Positions 1 to 5,124 of a stretch of 6,518 nt of DNA are shown piece after piece. Below the pieces are notes generated by a model, which worked only from the letters and a program-made list of their open reading frames with translations, was not told the DNA's origin and made no database searches. The DNA lies in the NCBI GenBank assembly GCA_021160985.1, contig JAGHBN010000182.1, positions 1 through 6,518 on the forward strand. Direction: 5' to 3'. The stretch comes from Thermococcus sp. (GTDB lineage: Archaea > Methanobacteriota_B > Thermococci > Thermococcales > Thermococcaceae). The number at the start of each line of letters is the position of its first letter. Within the stretch, counting starts at the first letter, position 1. A program made the position numbers and the translations under genes.

Positions 1-89
1 GCCATAGCATCGCCGGATACCCTTTCCCCACTACGGAGCATGCCTAGGATGCCCCTCTTAACCCTGCTGTCCCGGATGAGTCCCTTCAT
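1..89 (-). CDS. N-terminus of a winged-helix (BirA-type) regulator, partial
   Basis: Only the first 29 codons lie in the window; the gene runs off the left edge. ATG is at 89-87, preceded on the minus strand by GGTGG (96-92) as ribosome binding site; an in-frame GTG two codons upstream (95-93) is the alternative. The peptide begins MKGLIRDSRVKRGILGMLRS and continues to VSGDAMA. Helix, short turn, then V-S-G-x-x-(L/M)-A is the usual opening of the BirA/NiaR class of winged-helix domain (I/V-S-G-E-E-L-A-E-x-L-G). The divergent bioY makes a biotin repressor, or a biotin-protein ligase fused to a repressor domain, the natural guess. Some Thermococcales biotin ligases lack this domain, so the full protein could be a ligase or a stand-alone regulator such as NiaR. 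The gene being real is fairly sure; its function is inferred from 30 residues plus context. Confidence 0.55.
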   Translation of the reverse strand, partial: MKGLIRDSRVKRGILGMLRSGERVSGDAM

Positions 90-101
90 GGCCACCGAGT
101 T

Positions 102-132
102 TCGTTAACTAAATTATTTTAAAGATTAACGG
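102..132. promoter_or_regulatory. Candidate biotin operator over the divergent promoter
   Basis: CGTTAA (103-108) and TTAACG (126-131) form an inverted repeat around an AT-rich core (111-123). The wider half-sites TCGTTAACT and GATTAACGG resemble the BirA half-sites known from bacteria and archaea (TTGTTAACC ... GGTTAACAA, with a spacer of about 14-16). The match is imperfect and the spacer, 13 by this alignment, is slightly short. The core also contains the only TATA-like sequence for both flanking genes (TTTTAAAG towards bioY, TTTAAAATAA towards the left gene), so a protein bound here would block both. The repeat is seen directly; its assignment to BirA is inference. Confidence 0.4.
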
Positions 133-163
133 GTTGCCCAGGGTGTCTGAAAGGGGTGGTATT

Positions 164-679
164 ATGAACGGCAAAGATGTGGCTTTTGCTGGGCTCTTCG
201 CAGCTCTAACGGCAGTGGGTGCTCAAATAAGCATTCCGATAGGTCCTGTTCCGATAACGCTTCAGGTGCTCTTCGTTCTTCTCAGCGGGCTGATCCTCGG
301 CGCCAGGCTCGGCTTTCTGAGCCAGCTCGTTTACGTGGTCATGGGTGCTCTGGGAATTCCCGTGTTTGCGGGCCTTCAGGGCGGCATTGCGGTCATCTAC
401 GGGCCGACGGGAGGCTACATCATAGCCTTTCCGATAGCGGCCTATCTAGCTGGGCTGTTTGCTGAAAGGCTCGGGAGGAAGGGGATGCTTATCGGCTCTG
501 CCCTGGGTGTCGGAGTAATATACTTCCTCGGCTGGCTGAGGCTGGGCCTTTTTCTGGGCGGGGACTTTAAAAAGGCCTTTTTCCTGGGTGTCACTCCCTT
601 CCTGCCGGTGGATGCGGTTAAAGCAGCCGTTGCCGTCGTTGTCACGGAGAGGGTCAGAAAAGTTGTGGAAATCAGGTGA
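164..679 (+). CDS. bioY: BioY biotin transporter, substrate-binding membrane subunit
   Basis: BioY is the S component of energy-coupling-factor biotin importers; it binds biotin in the membrane and works alone or with EcfA/EcfT modules, none of which is in view. The protein is 171 residues, normal for the family, and almost wholly hydrophobic with about six membrane helices. Family features seen: GPVPITLQVL (27-36), the LGARLGFLSQLVY stretch (45-57), GALGIPVFAG (61-70), GPTGGY (80-85) and the late VDAVKA (149-154). ATG at 164 is chosen because AGGGGTGGT (151-159) sits just before it and the family motifs follow closely; a TTG at 134 would add ten residues across the binding site. The gene is divergent from a BirA-like regulator, which fits biotin-controlled uptake. 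A T-run follows the stop codon. Confidence 0.93.
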   Translation: MNGKDVAFAGLFAALTAVGAQISIPIGPVPITLQVLFVLLSGLILGARLGFLSQLVYVVMGALGIPVFAGLQGGIAVIYGPTGGYIIAFPIAAYLAGLFAERLGRKGMLIGSALGVGVIYFLGWLRLGLFLGGDFKKAFFLGVTPFLPVDAVKAAVAVVVTERVRKVVEIR

Positions 680-705
680 GGGAGGCCCCTTCTCTCAATG
701 TTTCA

Positions 706-711
706 ATTTTT
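706..711 (+). terminator. Oligo-T terminator after bioY
   Basis: A T-rich tract (TTTCAATTTTT, 701-711) starts about 20 nt after the bioY stop, with no clear hairpin. Intrinsic termination in Thermococcales needs mainly a T-run, so this is a plausible end for the bioY transcript. It touches the stop codon of the convergent gene. Confidence 0.4.
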
Positions 712-1298
712 CAGGGCTTTCTCAGTGTTTCCTCCGCAAAGCGGACGTCGAACTGGTTCCTCACCCTGAAGAAGCTCAGCGTCACTTTGGGGTTTCTTTT
801 GGAGAGCTCCTCAATGGACAGAGGTTCGTATTCGAGGAACTCCGTTATCCTGCTCAGGCTTCTGTAGCCCTCCGCCATGGCCGCGTTTATCGCGTCCTCC
901 AGCGCGTCCGGCTCATATACGGCGTGCATAATCTCTGCCGTCCTGTCTTTCCAGACCGGTATCAGCGCCTCGGGCTCGCTCTCGTAGAAGAGTCCGGCCA
1001 TGTAGTTCACGAGGAACGGCATCACCAGGGGCATGTTGCCTTCAACAAGGAAGAACGGTTCGTCCGGAAGGGCCTTCAAGAGGACCTCCATCTTGCTCCT
1101 CGCCGTTACGGGCAGGGGGTTCGAGACGTGGAGGGAATAGGTTTTCAGCCTGTCCTTTCTGACGACCGTGATAGCCTTGTCTATCCTCTTGCTCATAAGG
1201 AGGCGCCTCTCCGTGAGCTTTACCACCGGTTCCTCGTTCACCGGTATCGTGTAGTTGTCTGAGCGCTTCTCTGGAAAGGTGAGGATTACGCCGAGCAT
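711..1298 (-). CDS. MobA-like nucleotidyltransferase with degenerate active site
   Basis: The 195-residue protein follows the plan of MobA-type molybdopterin guanylyltransferases (about 190-210 aa): strand MLGVIL at the N-terminus, a PVNEEPVV turn (19-26), IDKAITVV (39-46), FFLVEGNMPLV (82-92), ALIPVW (111-116) then HAVYEPDALEDAI (125-137) and a C-terminal FF-x-V (176-179). The catalytic signatures are altered. The family's A-G-G-x-S-x-R-x-G loop after the first strand is replaced by TFPEKRSDN; the metal-binding Asp of G-D-M-P is Asn88; the C-terminal N-x-N-T-P-E-D is R-V-R-N-Q-F-D. True MobA attaches GMP to the pterin cofactor of Mo/W enzymes; this version may not do so. CobY-type transferases are the other relatives to consider. 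The ATG at 1298 has no clear Shine-Dalgarno sequence and a TATA about 25 nt upstream, suggesting a leaderless message. The fold assignment is good; the activity is unknown. Confidence 0.7.
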   Translation of the reverse strand: MLGVILTFPEKRSDNYTIPVNEEPVVKLTERRLLMSKRIDKAITVVRKDRLKTYSLHVSNPLPVTARSKMEVLLKALPDEPFFLVEGNMPLVMPFLVNYMAGLFYESEPEALIPVWKDRTAEIMHAVYEPDALEDAINAAMAEGYRSLSRITEFLEYEPLSIEELSKRNPKVTLSFFRVRNQFDVRFAEETLRKP

Positions 1299-1317
1299 GA
1301 TTTCAGAACGACAGTTG

Positions 1318-1331
1318 AATTAAAAACTTTT
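1318..1331 (-). promoter_or_regulatory. TATA promoter of the MobA-like gene
   Basis: On the minus strand the sequence reads AAAAGTTTTTAATT, an archaeal TATA-like box centred near 1324. Start of transcription about 25 nt downstream would fall at or next to the ATG at 1298, consistent with the missing ribosome binding site. Confidence 0.5.
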
Positions 1332-1365
1332 TGGCTGATTTTCGACGTTTTTACCGATTATTTAT

Positions 1366-1380
1366 CGAAATGCTTAAATT
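1366..1380 (+). promoter_or_regulatory. BRE/TATA promoter of the PEP carboxylase gene
   Basis: CGAAATGCTTAAATT has the purine-rich BRE followed by a TTAAAT TATA core typical of Thermococcales. The expected transcript start is near 1398-1403, giving a leader of only about ten bases that carries GGTGGGTC before the ATG at 1411. Confidence 0.6.
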
Positions 1381-1410
1381 TTCCGGGTCTAGACTAGCCG
1401 GGTGGGTCAG

Positions 1411-2841
1411 ATGATACCGAGGGTTATGAGCACTCAGCATCCTGACAACGTCTTCATACCGTTTTTCGCTCACGACCCTGCCATGGGCGGCGAGGATGAG
1501 ATTACCGAGGCTTTCTATGCCTTCAGCGTTTTGGGGGCAGATGAACAGATGTGGGACTTTGAGGGCAAGGAGGTGGATGAGTTCGTCGTTAAGAAGCTCT
1601 TTGAGCGCTATCCCTACTTCTTCAGGAAGAAGATGCTCGGAAAGGAGCTCAGGCTCACCCCCCGCGTCCCGAACCCAAGCATCGAAAAGGCCGAGGCAAA
1701 ACTGCTCCTTGAGACGCTGGAGGCCATTCCTCGCTCCGCCGATTATGCCAGGCTGTTCTATGGAGAGGAGGTTGCACCCATATTTGAGGTAATACTACCC
1801 ATGACCACCTCCTCGGCCGAGCTCAACAGGGTCTACCATTTGTACAAGCGCTACATCGTCTGGAAGCAGTACAAACGCGTTTACGACATCAAGCTCTACG
1901 AATGGATAGGCCGTTTTTACCCGGAAGAGATAAGCGTTATTCCCCTATTCGAGACGAGGGAGGCCATACTCGTCGCGGCAGATATGGTGAGGGAGTATAT
2001 ATCCGATAAGGAGCTGGAATACCAGCGCGTCTTCCTTGCGAGGAGCGACCCCGCGATGAACTACGGGCTCATAAGCGCGGTGATCTACGATAAATTTGCG
2101 CTCTATGAGCTTCAGAAACTCTCAGAGGAGGAGAGCATTGAAATATACCCAATAATTGGAGTTGGAGGGGCGCCCTTCAGGGGCCACTTTACTCCCGAGA
2201 ATGTCGATGTGGTTCTCAGAGAGTACCCCAGCGCTCAGACATACACCGTCCAAAGCTCCTTCAAGTATGACAGGCCCGCCAAGGAGGTAATCCACGCAAT
2301 AGAACGCGTTAAGGGCTCAAAACGGGGCACTGCGGAGAAGGTTCCGGAGGAAATCTTTGGGCTCCTGGAGCAGTATACTGAGCGCTACTCTGCAGAAATC
2401 AAGGTCCTTGCCCCGATTATCCGGGAGGTAGCCAAGTACGTTCCTTCCAGGAGGCGGAGGAAGCTCCACGTAGGCCTCTTTGGATACTCGAGGGAGGTTA
2501 ACGGCTCCGCACTTCCGAGGGCGATAAAATTCACGGCCTCCCTGTATTCCCTCGGGATACCTCCGGAGATTCTTGGATTGAGTGCGCTCGGCGAAAAGGA
2601 CATTGATGCCATAAGCGACGTTTACAGGAGCATCTACGAAGATTTAAGCTTTGCATTCAGCTGCTTCAATCCAAAAGCGGCTGAGAAGTTTAAATTCCTA
2701 AAAGACGTCCTGGAAATTAGCACCCTTTTTGAATTCGAGAGAAACGAGGAGCACTGTGAAATTACAAGCAAAATCCTGGGTGGTGAGATCAGCGAGGAGC
2801 TAATAATCAAAGCAGCAAGCATCAGAGGCTTCCTGGGATGA
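1411..2841 (+). CDS. ppcA: Phosphoenolpyruvate carboxylase, archaeal type
   Basis: Carboxylates PEP with bicarbonate to oxaloacetate, the cytosolic anaplerotic entry to aspartate and C4 acids. The archaeal-type enzyme is about half the size of the bacterial one; 476 residues is the expected length, so the gene looks complete. Seen: the hallmark N-terminus MIPRVMSTQHPDN, WDFEGKEVD (48-56), LPMTTSSAE (129-137), the SVIPLFET barrel strand (175-182), LARSDPAMNYG (209-219) and the glycine-rich GVGGAPFRG (250-258) before TVQSSFKYDRP. ATG at 1411 is preferred because archaeal homologues begin MIPR and GGTGGGTC lies just upstream; GTG at 1402 would add three residues inside that site. It does not need biotin, so its closeness to bioY need not be functional. 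It is probably a single-gene unit, since the next gene has its own TATA. Confidence 0.95.
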   Translation: MIPRVMSTQHPDNVFIPFFAHDPAMGGEDEITEAFYAFSVLGADEQMWDFEGKEVDEFVVKKLFERYPYFFRKKMLGKELRLTPRVPNPSIEKAEAKLLLETLEAIPRSADYARLFYGEEVAPIFEVILPMTTSSAELNRVYHLYKRYIVWKQYKRVYDIKLYEWIGRFYPEEISVIPLFETREAILVAADMVREYISDKELEYQRVFLARSDPAMNYGLISAVIYDKFALYELQKLSEEESIEIYPIIGVGGAPFRGHFTPENVDVVLREYPSAQTYTVQSSFKYDRPAKEVIHAIERVKGSKRGTAEKVPEEIFGLLEQYTERYSAEIKVLAPIIREVAKYVPSRRRRKLHVGLFGYSREVNGSALPRAIKFTASLYSLGIPPEILGLSALGEKDIDAISDVYRSIYEDLSFAFSCFNPKAAEKFKFLKDVLEISTLFEFERNEEHCEITSKILGGEISEELIIKAASIRGFLG

Positions 2842-2849
2842 CCGCCAAG

Positions 2850-2884
2850 CTTTTATATCCGCCGTCGTAAGCTGGAGAGGGTGG
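2850..2884 (+). promoter_or_regulatory. Promoter and ribosome binding site of the small membrane gene
   Basis: CTTTTATAT (2850-2858) is a good archaeal TATA box placed nine bases after the PEP carboxylase stop, and GGAGAGGGTGG (2874-2884) is a strong Shine-Dalgarno region five bases before ATG 2889. The gene can therefore be transcribed on its own. Confidence 0.6.
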
Positions 2885-2888
2885 CGCT

Positions 2889-3212
2889 ATGCTGGCCGGG
2901 TTTGCAGCAGGGCTCCTTTTCACGCTGACGTGGGCGGGCTTTTTCGTCCTGGTCGGAAGGCAGAGGGGCATTGTCAGGGCCTCGCTGGGCGTACTCCCCC
3001 TGTTCGCGGCAATCGTGGCAATTAACTACCTCAAATGGCAGGTTGGTGATTCCCTCGGCTGGTTTTTGGGTATGTCCGCGGGATTCTTCCTTGGCCTGTG
3101 GATGGTTCAGAGAAAGGGCCCGGACAAACTAACGGAAGAATCGGCCGCGGCCGTGTTCCTGCTCGGCCCGCTGATCATGGCAGCCCTTCTCGTTCTCTTC
3201 CTGATGCTCTGA
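2889..3212 (+). CDS. Small four-helix membrane protein, unknown function
   Basis: I do not recognise this 107-residue protein. It has four hydrophobic segments, about residues 4-23, 30-47, 54-73 and 86-106. The basic stretches RQRGIVR (24-30) and QRKGPDK (about 74-80) would lie in the cytoplasm, placing both ends outside. There is no signal peptide cleavage site, cysteine, histidine cluster or other catalytic motif. Gly, Leu and Phe dominate the helices, as in small holin-like or transporter-accessory proteins, but nothing assigns it to a family. The start is well supported by GGAGAGGGTGG five bases upstream and a TATA at 2850. It stands between PEP carboxylase and DUF1931, each with its own promoter, so the context gives no role. 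TTTTT at 3224-3228 may end its transcript. Confidence 0.8.
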   Translation: MLAGFAAGLLFTLTWAGFFVLVGRQRGIVRASLGVLPLFAAIVAINYLKWQVGDSLGWFLGMSAGFFLGLWMVQRKGPDKLTEESAAAVFLLGPLIMAALLVLFLML

Positions 3213-3321
3213 GGTACTTTGCCTTTTTATGGAGGGTCAGTTCCTCAACAGGCCTATTTTCGCCCGATTTTTGCAAAATGCGTACCATGTTCAGCCAATC
3301 CGCAGGTTCCCTGAGCTCCAC
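3175..3321 (-). CDS. Possible small antisense ORF, 48 codons, unknown
   Basis: On the minus strand, GTG at 3321 opens 48 codons ending in TGA at 3177-3175. The product would be small, charged and helical-looking (it contains REPADWLNMVRILQKSGE, followed by PVEELTLHKKAKYL), unlike a typical random reading. The frame is also open upstream, across the opposite-strand promoter. An internal ATG at 3288 would give 37 residues. A near-symmetrical TATATAAAA at 3339-3331 could drive this strand too. Against it: no ribosome binding site is visible, and the 3' end overlaps the membrane gene. It could be a gene remnant. I do not recognise it. Confidence 0.22.
   Translation of the reverse strand: MELREPADWLNMVRILQKSGENRPVEELTLHKKAKYLRASGREREGLP
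3224..3228 (+). terminator. Oligo-T stretch after the membrane gene
   Basis: A five-T run twelve bases after the stop codon, without a hairpin. This is plausible as a weak archaeal terminator but only a short run. Confidence 0.25.
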
Positions 3322-3324
3322 CCC

Positions 3325-3340
3325 CGAAAGTTTTATATAC
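3325..3340 (+). promoter_or_regulatory. Strong BRE/TATA promoter of the DUF1931 gene
   Basis: CGAAAGTTTTATATAC matches the Thermococcales consensus of a GAAA-type BRE followed by TTTATATA. Transcription should start near 3364, giving a leader of about 30 nt. This is the best-formed promoter in the window and suggests high expression. Confidence 0.75.
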
Positions 3341-3380
3341 TCTTGGTTACTAAAATCTATCGGCGAGAACGAATGGAGTG

Positions 3381-3389
3381 GGAGGTGAT
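3381..3389 (+). promoter_or_regulatory. Near-perfect ribosome binding site of DUF1931
   Basis: GGAGGTGAT complements the 3' end of archaeal 16S rRNA over nine bases and lies five bases before ATG 3395. It fixes the start; ATG 3388 inside the site is out of frame. Confidence 0.8.
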
Positions 3390-3394
3390 GGGAG

Positions 3395-3856
3395 ATGGCC
3401 GAGATGATAATACCCTACCCGCAGCTCCGGAAGATTCTGGAGAGGACGTGCGAGCTTGCCGTCATCAAGCCGAGGGCTGAGGAGATGATGGAGATCGTGG
3501 AGAAGAAGCTCGCTGACCTCTTTGAGGTCGCCTACGAGAACGCCATGGCCGAGAACTCAAGCACCATAAAGATGCGCCACATCCCGATCACCAAGGGCTT
3601 CAAGAACAGCCTGAACCTCTTCAGGGCCGTCATCGAGGACGAGAAGGTTCAGATTGAGCCCATCAGGAAGTACGTCCTCAAGAAGATACCCGGCGACATT
3701 CCGCTCGAGGAGGACGTTGTGAACGAGCTCCCGATTATCGCGGGAACCCTCTTCGTGCTCATCGGAAGGGTCATCAAGGCCCTCCACCCGGAGATTAAGA
3801 ACGTCTACCCGGAGCACATCGAAGAGGCCAAGAGGGTTCTGGACTACACGCTCTGA
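3395..3856 (+). CDS. DUF1931 histone-fold (pseudodimer) protein
   Basis: This 153-residue protein matches the DUF1931 family, known from solved Aquifex and Thermus structures to hold two histone folds in one chain, so a monomer mimics a histone dimer. The pattern shared with those proteins is clear: KKLADLFEVAYENA (37-50), IPITKGFKNSLNLFR (63-77), a linker rich in P/E/K, then ELPIIAGTLFVLIGRVIKAL (111-130) and NVYPEHIEEAKRVL (136-149). The first fold covers about residues 8-80 and the second about 85-150. The protein is soluble, highly charged and lacks the RxTxxxxR pairs of DNA-wrapping archaeal histones, so DNA binding is not assured. Strong promoter and ribosome binding site suggest abundance. 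The last 13 bases overlap the 3' end of the convergent broken vapC. The family call is secure; the cellular role is unknown. Confidence 0.88.
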   Translation: MAEMIIPYPQLRKILERTCELAVIKPRAEEMMEIVEKKLADLFEVAYENAMAENSSTIKMRHIPITKGFKNSLNLFRAVIEDEKVQIEPIRKYVLKKIPGDIPLEEDVVNELPIIAGTLFVLIGRVIKALHPEIKNVYPEHIEEAKRVLDYTL

Positions 3857-4169
3857 AGGTTCAGTTCCTTAAACCCTTCTTTTATCCATTCAAAGTGTTC
3901 CTCCCTCGTAACGAGCGTCAGCTCTCGGTTCATCGCGACCGCGGCAACTACCGCATCAACCCCAGGAACGGGCGTTCCCTTCCTGACCATCCCCTGGGAT
4001 ATCTTGATTGCCAGCAGGTAGTCCTCAAGGCCCGGCGTTATTACTGTCAGGTTTAGCTCAAACGCCCTCGGAAACTCTACGACGTTGAGAATTGTTGTGT
4101 ATCCTTTGAGCCTCTTGCGGATTTTAGGGCATCAATCAGGACGTTGGTGTCGTAGAGAGCCTTTTCCAT
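3844..4169 (-). pseudogene. vapC: vapC PIN-domain toxin broken by a one-base frameshift
   Basis: VapC toxins are Mg-dependent PIN-domain RNases that cut tRNA or rRNA when not held by VapB. ATG at 4169-4167 begins MEKALYDTNVLIDALK, the PIN opening with Asp7. The frame then stops at TAG 4079-4077 after 30 codons. In another frame the rest of the toxin continues from RKRLKGYTTILNVVEFPRAF through VPGVDAVVAAVAMNREL and LVTREEHF to the TAG at 3846-3844. One extra A in the AAAA run (4122-4125 on the plus strand as TTTT) restores a 108-residue protein with Asp7, Glu32, Asp72 and Glu90/91 as acidic residues; the last is often Asp. The start overlaps vapB by 34 bases, as in real pairs. It could be a true mutation, a sequencing error, or -1 slippage on A-AAA. 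No good restart codon lies downstream of the shift. Confidence 0.85.
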
Positions 4170-4408
4170 TCGGCATCCCTCGTTTTCTTGAGCGCCTTTT
4201 CATACTCATCAACTGGCGTGCTCTCAAGCTCTTTCCTGAAGTCCTCACCGAGGAGCGAGAGCAGTTCGTCCGAGCTGAGCTCCTCAGCCTCTATTTTGGC
4301 CAGGTACTCCGCTATGGCCTTCCTCGCCACTTCACTCCACTTTATTTCGGGATGCTTCTTCATACGCCTGTAGAGGTCAGGCGGGACTGAGAGGGTTATG
4401 TTCGGCAT
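4136..4408 (-). CDS. vapB: VapB-type antitoxin
   Basis: A 90-residue protein with an N-terminal ribbon-helix-helix: the beta strand NITLSVPPDLY (3-13), then helices around MKKHPEIKWSEVARKAIAEY (16-35). The W-S-E-V-A-R-K-A-I pattern is typical of archaeal VapB. The acidic tail (EAEELSSDELLSLLGED, 40-56) is the toxin-binding region. It would repress its own operon and neutralise VapC. ATG at 4408 is chosen because the family begins right before the strand and GGTGATGGC precedes it. The in-frame ATG at 4441, whose A overlaps the permease TAA and which follows AAGGAG, would add 11 residues and couple translation to the ABC permease; I rate it second. The gene overlaps vapC by 34 bases. With the toxin frame broken, it may be an orphan antitoxin. 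Confidence 0.85.
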   Translation of the reverse strand: MPNITLSVPPDLYRRMKKHPEIKWSEVARKAIAEYLAKIEAEELSSDELLSLLGEDFRKELESTPVDEYEKALKKTRDAEWKRLSTTPTS

Positions 4409-4440
4409 GCCATCACCGCACAGGATTCCAATGGCTTTCA

Positions 4441-5124
4441 TTACTCCTTCCACTCAGCGATTAAGAGAACCAAAAAGCCCACTGCCAGCCAAGACGCCAG
4501 GGAGATGATTGCAATTTCAGTTACATTACCGCTCATGACGCTTGAAGCACTAACAGTTGGAATCAGGAGCAGGAGTTTTCTTAGCTGATATGGGACAATG
4601 TCTAGGGGGTAGTAAACGGGTGGAAAAACCGTTAAGAGAGTTGTCAGGATGGTGGATATTCTCATGACAGTGAGGGGTTCCTTTATCTTGGTTCCAAGGT
4701 ATGTCCCAAGTGAAATACTCCAGAGCCAGAGGGCACTCAGAGCAAGGACTATACCAACTAAACGCTGAAAACCGCCGTTAATGATAAGGAGGGCAGTTAA
4801 AACTGCGATATAAGGGAACGCAGGAAGACTTATGCCGATTGAGATACCTAGAGTTTTTTCGATTCCTCTTCCGGGGAGGGACATAAAAATGTCATAGAAC
4901 TTTGAGCGGACTTTCATGCCCACAAGCTCTATCGAGAGGTCAGCTATACCTACCCCAACGACAAAACTAACTATCGCACCGGATAAAGCAGAATCAAGGA
5001 ACTTCCCACCGCTGATTACATAGACTATAAAAATAAATGATATTGGCTGTATTGCGAAGCTGAGCATTGAGGCCTTGCTCTTCATCAGAGCCCTGCCGTA
5101 GTACTCAACTATCGCCCAAATCAT
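4441..5124 (-). CDS. ABC-2 type transporter permease
   Basis: The membrane half of an ABC exporter: 227 residues with about six membrane helices (near residues 21-38, 47-66, 95-115, 120-145, 155-180 and 205-224). The stretch FPPVYYPLDIVP (168-179) matches the conserved P-x-x-Y-P-x-x-x-x-P turn before the last helices of ABC-2 permeases (DrrB/NodJ/YadH type). The substrate cannot be told; drugs, lipids, peptides or polysaccharides are all possible. Its ATG overlaps the TGA of the ATPase gene as ATGA, so the two are translated together. It is AT-richer than its partner: 21 of 60 bases are G or C at 4981-5040 and 25 of 60 at 4801-4860, against 37 of 60 at 5461-5520 in the ATPase. It ends right where vapB could begin (TAATG). 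Confidence 0.85.
   Translation of the reverse strand: MIWAIVEYYGRALMKSKASMLSFAIQPISFIFIVYVISGGKFLDSALSGAIVSFVVGVGIADLSIELVGMKVRSKFYDIFMSLPGRGIEKTLGISIGISLPAFPYIAVLTALLIINGGFQRLVGIVLALSALWLWSISLGTYLGTKIKEPLTVMRISTILTTLLTVFPPVYYPLDIVPYQLRKLLLLIPTVSASSVMSGNVTEIAIISLASWLAVGFLVLLIAEWKE

Noticed and set aside
134..163. TTG start adding ten residues to BioY
   Set aside because: The added codons cross the AGGGGTGGT ribosome binding site and the transcript start would fall at about 140, after this TTG.
588..1262. Plus-strand open frame of 224 codons
   Set aside because: It lies antisense to the MobA-like gene and overlaps the bioY end; its His/Arg/Val-rich composition is that of a complement-strand shadow and it has no ribosome binding site or promoter.
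3229..3480. Plus-strand frame beginning at ATG 3229 and running into DUF1931
   Set aside because: It overlaps DUF1931 in a different frame after crossing its promoter and leader; the true start at 3395 has a near-perfect ribosome binding site.
3557..3817. Minus-strand frame of 86 codons inside DUF1931
   Set aside because: It is the complement shadow of a gene with clear family motifs; it has no promoter or binding site.
4085..4390. Plus-strand frame of 101 codons
   Set aside because: It lies opposite vapB and the vapC start, whose ribbon-helix-helix and PIN motifs are clear.
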